DNA of 64,000 nt from Carya illinoinensis (taxonomy: Eukaryota; Streptophyta; Magnoliopsida; Fagales; Juglandaceae): contig NC_056758.1 in NCBI RefSeq assembly GCF_018687715.1, forward strand, positions 11,535,501 through 11,599,500, in the 5' to 3' direction. The notes beneath the pieces were generated by a model. It was not told where the DNA came from, did not search any database, and saw nothing but the letters and a program-made list of their open reading frames with translations. This document shows positions 47,482 to 60,900 of this stretch, in pieces. The position numbers were made by a program, and so were the translations under genes. How positions within the stretch are numbered: the first letter of the stretch is position 1; each line of letters opens with the position of its first letter.

Positions 47482-48613
47482 CAAACTTATAATATCAATT
47501 ATCATTTTTCCTTTCATTTCCCATCCTATCACAATCGTAAGTCCTATCTTTAATTTTCTATTGTCTGGTAAGTTTCTGTCCTATCTTAAATTTTTTCCAT
47601 CCAATCTACAATTTTTGACATAATGTATTTTTCTGTCCTACGTCTAATGGTCTATTGATTTTTTTTTTTCTGCCCTACATCTTTCCGTATGTTTTCTCAC
47701 CCCGTCCTATTGCAAACTTTTGTCCTCATTTTTTCCTTCCTCGAGGTGCCCACTCTAGGTTTGAGCACTTTGCTTCTATTATGCTTTTGCTCCCTAAGTG
47801 AGAGCATCTGAATTTTCTAAAGCTCACCTACCAACTGAGCTCTATCCCATTATATTCCTCGTCGAGATAATGAGCACTATCTTTCTTAAAGTTACTTGCT
47901 GAGATGGCAAGTAATATTGTGCTTTGCATTGCGTTACTTACCAAGGGGCAAGCAACTGACCTCATAAGCTTTGAGATGTGCACATTACCTAAGGTAAAGC
48001 TCACCTATCGAGCACTCTTTATAACTAGCCGAGATGACAAGCACCATCAATCGCTATGTTGCTCGTGGTGTGGCAAGCAACTAGGTCTCATAATGCTTGC
48101 CTAACATACAAGCAACTTCCTTCCTTATAATACTTCTCTTGTATAATTCTATCTAAAAAATAATGAAAGGAATTTGTGAGTTTAACAGCTCAGTAAGTGA
48201 GATCAATGTTGTTAGTATGAACAAATAAGAAAGTTTTTATGAATAGATTATAATGAGAAATTATTGAAAAACAATGAACAAATAGGTATAATCTAATCCA
48301 AATGAAGTATTACCTAAGACTGCAGCAATTACTCACCCAAGATGGAAAATAACTGAGCCATATTATGTAAAGAAGACATCAAATAATCTAGCATTTATCA
48401 GCTGGCTCACATTTTCTATCTTTATTTTGTCCGATCTCAAACTCGAGAAGTATCCATGACCCAAAATACAAGCAACATTACTAGATATTCAAACAACTAC
48501 GTCACAGAAAAAATACGACCAAACATATGAGCAACATAACTAGATTTTGTCTTATTTTGTATTTTGTCTTTCCTATCTTTATTTTGTCATATAATACGAG
48601 CAACATATGATGT
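47482..48613. other. Intergenic, unassigned repeat-like text
   Basis: Contains repeated words such as CAAGCAAC, GAGCAC and GAGATG(A/G)CAAG between 47740 and 48120, and pyrimidine-rich TCCTATCTT words at 47500-47700. I cannot assign it to an element, and no gene is seen. Confidence 0.35.
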
Positions 48614-49210
48614 CACTAAAGACATTTGGTGATGGTTTAAAACCGTCAACACGAGCATCACCTAAAGTGCATCATAGAAAACAATTGGTGACGATTTACT
48701 ATTCAACCTTCACAAAAAAACATTTTTAGTGATTGTTGGCTGTCTTCTGTTTGATGTAACGTTCAAACGTGCCATTTTTTGTGACATTTAAAATCTATCA
48801 CAGAAAGTAATGTTTGAACGTCCAACCGAACGTTCGAACATCAACCCGACCGATTGACATTTGAACGACAGAAGTTGAAGTTCGTTGGTTATGGTTCAAA
48901 CATTTCATATTTATGTTTGAACATTAATTGCATGATATTTTTGAATGTTTGTTCAAACATTAATAGACCAATGTTCAGACGTAATGGATATAATATTGGG
49001 ACGTTAGTTTAAATGTTAATGGAGAAGTGTTCGAATGCAGGTGGAATGTGCGGAGGTTTGTTTGAACATTCTGTTCGTTTGAGGGTGAGTATGTATGAAA
49101 GTTGGGTCATCAGTTCGAACATTATTTTATAATTTTGTGTAATTAAGTTTGATATGAATCAATGTTCGAACGTTTCTAATTTACATTTGAATGTACAAAT
49201 TAAAAATACT
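48614..49210. repeat. Subterminal array with GTTCGAAC-type motifs
   Basis: About a dozen copies of GTTCGAACGT or variants (GTTCAAACATT, GTTTGAACAT) in both orientations, plus inverted TGGTTTAAAACCGTCA blocks near the terminus. The same motif occurs at 6050-6240. Confidence 0.7.
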
Positions 49211-49329
49211 AATTTCATAAAATTAAAAAATATACAAATTGTATCAAATTGCACCATTAATTTAATAACTAACAATGTCTTATAGAGTTGTAAAATTAGA
49301 TATTAAAAGTTATATACAATGATAAAATT

Positions 49330-50930
49330 GAGAGAATTCATTTCTTCTTCATTCCTTGCCCACCTCGATCCTGCTGCAATGACATAACATGTTTCATCTG
49401 GACCATCATCTCCCTTTGCACTTGACTGCATATTCTTTCCTCCTAGTCTCTCTGTTGTTCTTGCAAACCTATCTCTAAATCAGACTGTCACTCCAAGAAA
49501 GACTCGAACTCTTGCTGTCTCGACCTCATATACTCATTTTCTCATCGAGCTACTTCTAAATTTTTTATAAGATTATTAATTTGTAAAGTCGATGAGGTCA
49601 TGGTTGATGAACTAAGATACTTGAAGGAATATCCCAAACCTCTTACCATATGTACCTCGCACTTGCATTAATATGTTTATATCACTAGGAGAGGATTCCC
49701 AAAAGCTGATTGCATATCCATCATTTTTTTCTACAATTTAAAAGAAAATACACAATAAGTAACGTATTAAAAGAAATACAAATAAAAATTAAATTATTCA
49801 CATGTTGCATAATTTATTTAACAAAATTAACACTGCTTACATAATTATCTGCAGTAGTCGGATCCATCCACATACTACACTCATTAGTATGAGCAGCAGC
49901 ATAGACATGAATGAGGGAAAAACTCTCAGGATCATCACACTCCTAACAAAGACACATTAGCAATTTTAAAAGATAACGTTAATACTTAAATAAAAGAATA
50001 TTAGAAAAATAAATGAATTTTTATAAGTTATTAATTACCATTTTATCAACAAGATTGTAGAATGACCTTCAACCGGCACGATACTAGACAATTAGAGCGG
50101 ATCTATTATGTGCATTTGTAGAACTTAACTGCTACAAAATTAATTAAGATTGTCAATTGTAATATTATACATATAATATATAGAATGAATATAAATATAA
50201 ATAATTAAAGGATATAAATTTAGAGTAATTGTTAATCTGGACTTGCGAAAAGATCACAACACTTTCTCCAATCGTCTAACTTTATCTTCTGGAAAGGGGA
50301 TTGCACAACCTTTTCCAACATTTCAAATTTCTTGAAGTGGTCATGACATTGTCCCTTGTGACATCAGAATAGTATAACAATCAACTCATTCACATTTCCC
50401 AAATCCTCACTACGGCTAAAATTAAGGTCAAATTCATCCTAATAAGTGAGTTATGTCAATAATATGATATACTAATTTAGGTGAAAAAAATATACTCTCA
50501 AAGTAAACTCACCAACACACGACTCCTTAATCTCATTCGGAACATCTTTATATGATCGCACATAAAATGGAGCATAAGCTCTGACTAATGTGCCAATGAA
50601 AGAGGAAAGTGCTACTGCACTATCATCCACTCACCCAGTGGAGTTTTTAGAAATGGTGACATTGATTTTTCCATGCCTTCTATTTTTCTCAAGAGAGATA
50701 TCACGTGTATAGCCATGACAGCGACGAGCAAATGCATCAACTAATAGGTAATAGTATAATTATGGTTATATAGTTTTTTGAGAGTATTAAAATATAATTA
50801 ATTATTAATGACATTTCTTTACTGGTAGATATCGATTGGTTGTCTGTCTCTTGTGTGTTAACTTCTTTAGGAGTAGATTCCTTGAGTGAGGAGTCCTCAA
50901 CGGGTTCAAGACTTGACGGAAGAGGCACAT
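49330..50930 (-). pseudogene. Ptta/En/Spm-type CACTA protein (transposase_24-like), spliced and broken
   Basis: Several minus-strand blocks in order match this plant transposon family. They are an acidic/Ser-rich start near 50928-50830, then INVTISKNSTG / LSSFIGTLVRAYAPF / RSYKDVPNEIK (50690-50510), FQKIKLDDWRKCCDLFASPD (50300-50240), NRSALIV..YRAG..RSFYNLVDKM (50110-50040), then DDPESFSLIHVYAAAHTNEC (49945-49885) and a Gln/Glu-rich coiled-coil end (49570-49330). The gaps look like introns. In-frame stops occur in the YRAG block and in the coiled coil. In complete elements this protein accompanies TNP2 and is thought to bind subterminal motifs. Confidence 0.8.
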
Positions 50931-51084
50931 TTCTTTGTTGTCGTTTTGTGGAGGCATCCTTGAAAATGATTAAAATGATAAAGAAAATTAATTATAAGAA
51001 ATTATGAAAAGTATAATATTGTATAGTCACCAATATGAATAAAATATCTATGATTTTTATTCTAAATTTTTAGATGTATTTTCA

Positions 51085-52440
51085 TGCTTGCATCAAAATC
51101 TCCATCAATAACATCTTCCTCATCATCATCAACCTCTTCTTCATCCTCCTTATCCACTTCTTCCCCAGATTCTTCTTCTTCTTCTTCTTACTCTTCTTCT
51201 TCTTCCTCGCTTACTTCAATTAAATATTATTTAATACGTATGGGTCGAGATGGATGGGTGGGATGTCATCTCTACATAAGGGGAGTATTTCAAGTGCGTT
51301 GAGGTCAACAAACAAGTTAATACCCTCTCAATCTTCCTAGTAGGCCTCTACAATTGGAGTATCATCTTCATCTCCACTATTCTCATAATTCGCATTCATT
51401 CTTGCTTCATATATATTTTGAGGAATAAATTTTTATATGACTCGCCAAGTTATCTCTCCACTTTCTTCATCATCACCTTTCATCGAATCAATCAAATAAT
51501 AAACTTGGGTAGCTTGACACACCAAAATGAATGGATCATCTTCATATCATTTAAATGCAGTATTGACACTCATAAAGTGATTATCCTTTTGTATCAAAAC
51601 ACGACCACTGCCTAGATCCCACCAATCACATTTAAAGACATAAAGACTCACTCAGATATTTCAATCCGATAATATCACGTATAACACCATAATATCAATA
51701 TCATCTATTCCATGACTCCCCTTGACCAACACACTATAGTTTTGCATCTTTCTATTACTTTCACTATTCAGAGTATGAAATCCGAAAACTTGAACCGTTC
51801 AGACAGTGTATTAAAGTGCCCTGTTTGACGGACCACAAGCCAATGCATACAATTCAAGAGAAACTAATTCAGGATCACGAGTATCTTGTTCCAAAATCTA
51901 AATGACTTACTATGAAGTGCACAATAAACGACATTTTACTGTGTTTTGTACAGCCAGGATAAAACTCGTGCTTTACATCTTCCCCCATTGCAGGGAAATT
52001 CTCTAAATCAGTCCTTTGGCCACTTGAGACATTGTCATCAACCTCATCCATAAACATTCGAGCTCCAATATCGCCTAATATCTTCTCTATCTCATCCTGC
52101 TCATTAGCGTCACTGCTCATTAGCGTCACCCCGCTCATAATCATCATCCTTGTACCGCATATAGTTCGAATGACCGAATAATATATCCGTTGATTGTTCA
52201 TAAAGCTCACCATGTAGTACCCATCGGGTATATCCTAGATTCATACCGTTCACAAATATATGACTTTCAACTTCATTAAACCTATAGCACACAAATTTTT
52301 ACACCCTTGACATGGACGCTTAATGTAATTACGACTATTTGCAGAGACTCAAGCAAAATCAATTAAGGTTCTTACTCCATGTGCATAGTATAATCATTTC
52401 CAAGTCTATCGCTTAGACGCACCAACTTTTGTCCAGTTTT
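51085..52440 (-). pseudogene. CACTA TNP2 transposase with the catalytic centre deleted
   Basis: The N-terminal transposase-associated domain runs from about 52430 to 51900: a degraded DKSW..RL start, an IKRPCQGCKN zinc-type block, FVNGMNLGYTRWVLHGE, and YPGCTKHSKMSFIVHF. Immediately after that block the text jumps to the region that normally follows the DDE domain (ELVSLELYALACGPSNRA, then FHTLNSESNRKMQNYSVLVK), then a DUF4216 domain (LYVFKCDWWDLG, FMSVNTAFK, YEDDPFILVCQATQVYYL) and an acidic tail of Glu/Asp runs (51240-51085). Several hundred residues with the catalytic triad are therefore missing, with a junction near 51880-51905. Frameshifts and stops add to this. The plus-strand Ser-rich frame at 51084-51302 is the shadow of the acidic tail. 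Confidence 0.85.
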
Positions 52441-52450
52441 AAAAACACCT

Positions 52451-53436
52451 ATCTATTAGTATAATGTAAATAAATTCACATGCATGTCCTGCTCCAATTC
52501 TTACTGCTTTTTTGATAAGGTAGTTGGTCCTATCCTATTCAAGATTATATTATTCATTTTGCATAAATTGTCACTCTACTACTCTCCATGTCAGTAGAAG
52601 TTTCAACAATACCTCTCTATAGTTCTCCAAGTATACATATTCACAGAGAGAGATTGTGACCCTACGAACAATTTACCTGAGAAAAAATGAGGAACATACC
52701 GAAAGTTTATACTAAATGTGTTCAGTAGGAGTAACAAAAATGTGTAATACGGATAATATAATTCCAAACTATCCATATTGGACAATTAAGAAATAAGTGG
52801 ACACCTGAGTGTACACTAATTCCTAAATAAATCTTAGGTTATTTATGCAATACCACACAATATCTATCAAATAACACTACAAGCGTATATTAGTATGTTG
52901 TTTGAATTACTTATGCATTAAATATATTAGTATTATTCATACTAGCTATTTTACAAAATATTTGTAATTTACTACTTATTTGTTATCTATTAGTTATTTG
53001 TTATTTATTTATGAGTTTCTATATATATATATATATATATATGTTTTAAGGTTATTTGCTAGTTACTTATTATATAAAAATCATAATATTAATTGTGATT
53101 GTATATCTTAGTTAGTTATTAATTGATACGTACGTTTAATATTTTCTTATAATAGTTTTTTCTTACATTATGCTTGTTTTTATGTCTAACTACTTGTTAT
53201 GTAATATAGGTTACTATTTATTGTATAACTTAGTATAAGTTGATTAGCTTTTAATTTTTATGAAAATAAGAACATATTAACTATAATTAGTTATTATGTC
53301 TAAAATGTTTACTAATATTTATATACTTAATGGAGTGAATGATTTGGTCCTTATTTATTTACTTAGTATTTTATATTGAAAAAGTATATTTATTTATTTC
53401 AACTCTCTACTTATTTGTCTATTATTTTACCTATTT
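52451..53436. other. Intergenic AT-rich tract
   Basis: No gene recognised. It holds an (AT)n microsatellite at about 53020-53042 and many TTATTTGTTA / TAGTTA words. It probably includes the missing terminal part of the CACTA element. Confidence 0.4.
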
Positions 53437-54326
53437 TGTGACGCCCCCAAATCCCCACTCACGGACACGGGAAAATCGAGACGTTCGGATGATGACATCA
53501 TGGGTTACCACCCTATCGACGTGTGCCAAGTGTGTGTATAAGCAACGAATGTGCACGAGAAATACGCAGCGGATAGCAAAGTCAATAACTAAGTACCAGA
53601 ATTTTTTCTTTGTTTAATACAAAGCTGTTTAAAACATACATGATAAAATATTACAAAGCACAAATATATTTTTAAACCAAAAACAAAACTTTAACTTTAA
53701 CTTCAGCACCTCGGCGGAGTCGCATCCTCGGGCTCAGCCTCCTCCTCCTCTTCTTCGATCTCTGCACCAAAATCTACTGTACAAAAAATGGTGTCGTAGG
53801 TAAGTAAAATCCAAACACCACTAGATAAAAACATATAATAGTCAAACAATATGCATGAAAGGATGCCAATGCTCAAAATCCATAAAATCATATTTTTCCA
53901 CAAATGCCAAAAATCCCATTTGGCCCAAAAACATAACCTTTCCAAATATCACGCCAAAAGTCACATTTGGCCCATATCAAACTCAAACCATTAACCAATT
54001 AATCCGTATGCACCATGACCTCCCCTAGGGGTCATCCGCACACCCTGGCTCCTATGCCACACCGCAGGTAACGACCACGCGTGTGACACCTAAACGAGCG
54101 ATACCCAGTTCCGCGCCCTGCGCATTCGTGGCCAAGCATCGTCTAGCCCTCGCCAGCGAATGGCCACGGAGTTGGTGCATAGAGCGATGCCCAGTTCTAC
54201 GCCCGGCGCGTTCGTAGCCACGCATCCTCTAACCCCGCTCCCGTCGTCGCCCAGCGACAACTCAGGGGACGTCACTTAGTGTATTACACTCCCGAGTGAC
54301 CAGAGGAGCTCCACCGGGATAATAAC
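53437..54326 (-). mobile_element. LTR fragment of the large-LTR gypsy family, interrupted by Athila
   Basis: Begins TGTGACGCCCCCAAATCC and follows the LTR family of 39531 and 3996 for 890 bases, up to GCTCCACCGGGATAATAAC. The Athila LTR starts there, so the remaining part should lie beyond position 64000. It is notably rich in CpG (for example CCGCGCCC, GCGCGTTCG, CCGTCGTCGCC) compared with the other copies, suggesting that it is younger. The short frames inside are not genes. Confidence 0.82.
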
Positions 54327-56725
54327 TGACTTGTAGTCAAATGTGCTTCCAAGTGTAGAAGTGTCAAGTTGTATCAAGGATAAGTCCAGGATCGTATTCC
54401 ACAGGGACAATGGGTTATCAAAGCGTATAAGAGATTTGTGAGTAACAAATGAATCAAGTATGAGAGATGAAAATAAAATTCAAATGCAATGCAAGAAGAT
54501 AATTGAAGTTGAAATTAGAGTTTCCAAAACAAACAAATTAACGAACACTTGGGTTGGGTATGAGACTCTCTTTATTTCAGATTCTAGATAATTTTCTCGA
54601 TTAACAATCCAATCAAGGCATTACTAATCGGAAGATACAAATTTAAGCTCAAGTTTGCAATTTTTTCCTAATAGATTCTCTACTTTACTAGTCAAACACA
54701 CATTAACAAACAACTGAGAGAGGCCTTGATAGTTTTCAAGCTTTTGTTGTGCCTTATGTCAACAACAAAACAAGAGCAAGAGCCGCATTCTATTTTCAAT
54801 TTAAATCCGACTAGTAATATAGTGAAATCAACAATCAATCACAGAATATTGCATTAAACTAGAATCCAAAACAAATCACGTCCTATTCCACAACCCAAGC
54901 TTAAGAAATTAGCTACGCATAATATTTCTAGCAATAAAAAGTAATCTAGGTAAACTCATATTAAAATTAAAGAAAATACTAACATAGAATAAATCTTAAA
55001 ATGCAAAATAGATGATCTATAAAAAAAAACAGCAGTTCAAACGGTCAAAGCTCAAAGACATAAAACAAATCAAAACTAAATAAATAAATAAAACTAAAAA
55101 AACTGTCAAATGAAGGGAACACTACTCTTGCTGCCGAATGAAAGAGACAAAGTGAAAAGAAAATAAAGTCAAAGCTCACTCTACGGTGATCTAAACGGAA
55201 AAGTAAGGTGAAAGGAAGAAGCTTTCGCCCAGCGTCTTCAACGAAAGAAAGAAAAAAAAAACTACCAGCTTCCGTCCCTAACATTCATAATACAAAACAG
55301 AGAAACAACTGTCCATAAAAGCAAGAATGAACTCTTGTTCTGCAAACACCGAACAGAAAAAAAAAGTACGCAAAAAAATGAAAGAAAGTCTGTCTTGCGT
55401 CTAAACCACCAACTAAAAGGAAACTCAATTCAAACCACCTAGTTCAGGTATGGAAAACAACAGCAAGAAACATAAAAAAATTAAAAGCAGAAAAAAAAAA
55501 CTCTCCCCTAGAACAATCAAGTTCAGTCTGCAACGTGAAAAGGAATGAGCACAAGAAAAAAAATCCAGCCGCCTCCTCTATCCCCAAAACTAAAAGAAGA
55601 AGAAATGAATCCCCCAGCTGCCTAATGTCTAAGCTAAAAATAGGAAGTAAACAAACTTCTCCACTACTCTACTCCAAGTTTGAACGAAAAGCAAGAAAAA
55701 AAAGAACTTCCAGCTAAGCTACTGAACTCCCCCTCCTCCTCTCGGTGCTGCTGCTTCCAAAAGCCTTCTCCTGTTGCTGCTTCCCGTCCACATGAAAAAG
55801 AAATAAAAAAACTCTGCTGCTGCACGTTCAACTTCCATGTGCAGAAGCAAGAAAGGTGAAGTGAACAGCTTTGCTGGTCTGCATGTGTGAACTGGTCCGA
55901 ATGCTTTGCTGTCTGCTGTAACGTGCAAATGATGCTATCTTTGCACTTTTCTGCATGTGTGAGTCTACTGTAACGTGCTGCCCGAGTGGTCTTGTTGCTG
56001 CACATGTAAGTTCTCTTCTCCTGCTGTAGTAGCTGCTGCACATCCGAGTGATCTAGGTGTCTTTCTACTGCTGTACGTTTACTGGTCTGCATGTGTACAT
56101 GTGTGCATGCATGTGTGAGCTGGTCCACGTTTTCTGCAACGTTATTTCTCTTCTCCTACTATAGCAGTTGCTGCACATCCGAGTGAGTGGGTGTGTCACT
56201 TTTTTGCAACGTGTTGTCCATGTGATGCTGCTTGTGTAAATGGTCTGCATGTTTGCATGTGTGAGTCTGCTGCATGGTGTCCGAATGAGTGGTTGCTGTC
56301 CATGCGATTTTGCTTGTGTAAATGGTCTGCATGTTTGCATGTGTGAGTCCGCTGCATGGTGTCCGAATGAGTGGTTGCTGTTCATGTGATTTTCTTTCTT
56401 CATGTGTGAGTTAGTGTGATCCGAATGATGCTGCATTTGATCTCTATTAGATGAGGTTCCATAAAACCATAATTAACTTCTCTATTTTCTCATAGGTCCC
56501 ATTCTTTCTTTCCTTCCATAAATGCCCTACAATATATAAATGAAATGATATTATAGTTTAAGTATTTCAAGGGCAAATATGAGACTTTGATGTACAAAAA
56601 TATTGGCATCAATTAATTTGACATTCAATATTAGAATTTGATGCATAATTAAGTGTTCAATCTTTATTTGATAAAATAAATCACTCATTTAAACAACTTA
56701 ATTATGCAATTCTAACCCTTTATCA
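54327..56725 (-). repeat. 3' LTR of the Athila element
   Basis: About 2.4 kb, TGACTTG at the left and TTATCA at the right (TG...CA on either strand). Its first 235 bases match 63549 onward with about eight differences by eye, nearly all C/T or G/A. Short frames on both strands (for example at 55664-56436) come from GCTGCATGTGTGAG-type repeats and are not genes. Confidence 0.9.
56217..56380. repeat. 82-bp tandem repeat, two units, inside the Athila LTR
   Basis: TCCATGTGATGCTGCTTGTG (56217) and TCCATGCGATTTTGCTTGTG (56299) begin two nearly identical 82-base units. More degenerate CTGCATGTGTGAG copies extend left to about 55880. Confidence 0.85.
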
Positions 56726-56738
56726 CACCCCCAACTAG
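56726..56738 (-). other. Polypurine tract of the Athila element
   Basis: On the minus strand CTAGTTGGGGGTG directly precedes the LTR start TGATAAAGG, the expected site for plus-strand priming. Confidence 0.7.
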
Positions 56739-57930
56739 CTTTTTGCTAGACTCTAGCAAATAAAGTGAATGAATTCATGCAAAGGTGAGATTTCCAACTA
56801 CAATTTCAAATGAAGTTCGAGAATCACATACCATGAAATAGACTTGTTGAGTTTAAGAACACTGGAGATAGATTAATCTGAATTTTGTATCAACTAAGAG
56901 ATTTATACACAATTTAGTTAATCAACCAAGGGAATTACATGTAACAAAGTTTGCTTTCTTTCAAGTGCATGGAAATGGGGTTAGAATTCCAAGATCGACT
57001 ACCAAGAGACATTAACAGTTTCAATCACAACAACCAATCTGAGAAAACCACATGGTCTTACTCTAATTCAAAACCATTGTAGTGGCGGCTTTCAAGCCAT
57101 TACACTTTGAAAGGCGCTTACTTTTTTTTTTTTGTAAGGACCCCAGTAATAGGCAGCCTTTTCCACTACACAAATGTAGTTTTTGTTTTTTTTATGATTT
57201 TAGATTTCCTAGTGGGGTAATCGAACCTATGAATGTGAGCCTACCCACACTTTCACAAGTCGGCCCTTACCACTAGTCTACCTAAAGGATTATTCTCTTT
57301 TTATTTTTATTTTTTATTTTTGATCCTTGGTTTGTCCCTTTTCTCATTTAATTCATTTCAGATTTCTTCCTAAGCCATTAGGATATGATTCATTAGAGTC
57401 TCAAACAATTGAAGTGTAAATCAACCAACAATGACTCAATATAGTCTTTCTAGGCCTTCCGGGTATGTGTTGTGTGTGTTTTAGCAAAACTTTTAACATC
57501 TTTCCCTTGGTTTAACAACTAAATAAAATGGATAAATCCCTCTTTTGACATATACTCTTATTTGCACTACATTCCACATGTTCCATGACCTCAACAAATC
57601 TCCTTCTTTTTCTCTCTTTTTTTTTTCTTTTTTTTTTTAAGCAGAAAAATATGTCTAAGGCATGCAAATAGAGAAATAAATTCTCTTCCACCCCCAACTA
57701 GATTGTAGCATTGTCCTTAATGATGCAAGAGAAACGAAAGAATTTATACAAAGAGAGCTGGTAAGGGGCAAAACAACTAAAAGAAGAACCAAAAATTCAA
57801 AGAAAAACTGAAGGAAAGAGGAAAAGGAAGTACCTGGATAGCTTTGAAAAGAATGCAGCCAAAATAAAAGATAAAAACTGAAGAACAAAAGAAAACAATG
57901 AAAAGAAATGGATAGATCAAGAACCATCAA
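56739..57930 (-). other. Non-coding stretch between pol and the 3' LTR
   Basis: About 1.2 kb with no env-like reading frame. Autonomous Athila members often carry an envelope-like gene here. The minus-strand frames at 57512-57930 are T-rich and low-complexity, with no family resemblance. Confidence 0.6.
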
Positions 57931-60900
57931 TTAGGATCAAGCAAATGTAGAGTAGATTCCTCAGGTGCAAAATTAGAAATAAAAGGCTTGAGCCTTTGAC
58001 CATTAACCTTAAAAATGTTACCATCGAGAGGATTCATTATCTCTATAGCACCATGAGGAAAAACAGTTTGTACCACATAAGGCCCGCTCCATCAAGACCT
58101 TAACTTACCAGGGAACAAGTGTAACTGAGAGTTATACAATAACACTTTTTGATTAGGCTCAAAAGTCTTACGTTGGATGTGTTTGTCATGGAAGTTCTTC
58201 ATTCTTTCTTTGGACAACTTAGAGTTGTTGTAGGCATCCTTCCTCAACTCATCCAACTCAGACAACTGCAATTTTCTCACACAACCAGCTTTATCAATGT
58301 TAAAATTGCATTGCTTAATGGCCCAATACGCTCTATGTTCCAACTTTACAGGTAAATGGCAAGCCTTACCATACACTAGTCTATATGGTAAGACATGCCC
58401 AAAATGGTTTTAAAGGATGTTCTATAAGCCCACAAGGCATCAGACAATCTCAAAGACCAATCCTTCCTGTTTGGGTTAACTGTTTTTTCAAGAATGTTTT
58501 TAATCTCCCTATTTGCTAGTTCGGCTAGTCCATTGGTTTGAGGATTATAGGGAGTAGAGATTTTGTGATGGATACCGTACTTCTTCATTAAGGCAGAGAA
58601 ATGCTTGTTACAAAAATGGGTGCCATTATCATTGATTATGGCTTTAGGCATGCCAAACCTTGCAAAAATGTTTTCTTTCAAAAATTTTAAAACAACTTGA
58701 TGATCATTAGATTTGCAAGGAATTGCCTCAACCCACTTAGAAACATAGTCAACAGCAACCAAAGTGTACAAATAGCCATAAGAACAAGGAAACGGTCCCA
58801 TAAAATCTATCCACCAACAATCAAAAATTTCAATCACTAGTATGGGTTGCATAGGCATCATATTTCTCATAGTGATTCCTCCTAATTTCTGACAAGGTTC
58901 ACAGGTTTTACAAAAACTAAAGGCATCCTTGAACATGGTTGGCCAATAAAATCCACTTTGAAGAATTTTGGCCACTGTTTTGTGGGCTGAAAAATGCCCA
59001 CCACAAGCTTCCGTATGGCAAAAATTTAAGACACCAGAAATTTCGTCATTGGGTACACACTTCCTAATGATTTGATCTGAACAATACTTGAAAAAGTAAG
59101 GATCATCATAGAAGAACGATCTCACCTCATGCATGAATTTCTGTGTATCTTGAGCGCTCCAATGAGGTGGTGTTTGTCCTGTCACCAAGAAATTTACTAT
59201 ATCAGCAAACCAAGGCAAATTTTCAACTAACATAAGATGTTCATTAGGAAAAGAATCAAGAACAGGTGTCGGTTGTTCAGTTTCAGCAACTGTGAGCCTA
59301 GACAAATGGTCGGCTACCACATTCTCTACTCCTTTCTTGTCCTTGATGATAATATTGAACTCCTGGAGTAAAAGTATCCATCTAATCAACCTTGGTTTTG
59401 CATCTTTCTTTGTCAATAAATACTTGAAAGCTGCATGGTCAGTAAAGATGACTATAGGAGAACCAAGAATATTTGCACGAAACTTCTCTAAAGCAAATAC
59501 CAAAGCAAGTAATTCTTTTTCAGTAGTAGAATAATTTTTTTGAGCAAAATTCAAAGTTTTACTTGCATAGTAAATGACATAAGGAAGTTTGTTCCTACGC
59601 TGTCCAAGAATAGCTCCTACAGCAAAATCACTTGCATCATACATGATTTCAAAAGAAAGTGACCAATCAGGAGGTTGAAGAATAGGAGCAGTGGTTAGCA
59701 AAGTTTTAAGCCGACAAAAAGCTTCTTGACACTCGGGTGTCCAATCAAATTTTATATCATTCATCAATAGCTTACATAGAGGCTTAGAAGTAGAGCTAAA
59801 GTCTTTGATAAATCTCCTATAAAAACCCGCATGCCCAAGAAAATATCTAATGTCTTTTATTGACTTAGGTGTAGGAAGTTTAGAAATCAACTCAATTTTT
59901 GCTCTATCTACTTCAAGTCCTCTAGATGAAACAATATGTACTAGAACAATGCCATGTTATACCATGAAATGGCACTTCTCCCAATTAAGTAGCAATTGCT
60001 TCTCTTCACACCTGGCCAAAACAGCTTGTAAATTGGTTAAACAACTCTCAAATGAATCACCAAATACAGAAAAATCATCCATAAACACTTCTAGAGTGTT
60101 CTCAATCATGTCACTGAAGATGCTAAGCATGCATCTTTGAAAAGTTGCTGATGCATTGCATAAACCAAAAGGCATTCTCCTAAAAGCAAAAGTACCAAAA
60201 GGACAAGTAAAGGTGGTCTTTTCTTGATCCTCTGGTGCTATTTCTAATTGATAGTAACCGGAGAATCCATCTAAGAAACAATAAAAGGCATGTCCAACAA
60301 CTTTTTCTAACACTTGATCAAGAAAAGGCAAACGAAAATGATCTTTCCTAGTGGCGGCATTCAACTTCCGATAATCTATACACATGCGCCAACCAGTAGG
60401 AATCCTCGTAGGAATCGATTCATTTTGTTCATTTTTAACAATGGTAAGCCCGGATTTTTTTGGAACTACATGAATAGGACTTACCCATTTGCTATCCGAG
60501 ATGGGGTAAATGATACCCACATCAAGCAATTTCAACACCTCACCTTTAACCACTTCCTTCATTGTGGGATTCAACCTTCTTTGCATTTCCCTCGAAGGCT
60601 TTGCATCATCTTCTAAATACATTCTATGGATACACTCCAAGGGACTTATACCTTTTATATCAGCCATTGTCCACCCAATAGACTTTTTATGCTTCTTAAG
60701 GACCTCTAGCAATTTATCTTCTTGTTCACTAGTTAAGTGAGAAGAAATTACCACAGGAAAGGTGCTTTGTGGTCCTAAGAAAGCATACTTCAACTCCAAT
60801 GGAAGAGGTTTGAAGTCCAAAGTTGGGGATTGCTCCTCCGAAGGTTTGAGGGTTGATGTGAATGGTGGAAGTTGCTCAAATTTTGGCCTCCATGGTGGTA

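Larger units (their letters stand above)
48614..52450 (-). mobile_element. Decayed coding CACTA element (TNP2 and Ptta/En/Spm remains)
   Basis: A terminus CACTAAAGACATTTGGTGAT at 48614 is followed by a subterminal array. Inside are the remains of two typical CACTA genes on the minus strand: a TNP2 transposase (51085-52440) and a Ptta/En/Spm-type protein (49330-50930). The far terminus was not found before the LTR fragment at 53437, so the right limit is only the last recognisable coding text. Confidence 0.8.

Noticed and set aside
55664..56436. Overlapping His/Thr-rich frames (about 60-150 codons) in the Athila LTR
   Set aside because: They are translations of the GCTGCATGTGTGAG tandem repeats in several frames at once.
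57512..57930. Envelope-like gene between Athila pol and the 3' LTR
   Set aside because: The frames are T-rich low-complexity with no envelope-type features, and the available space is too short.
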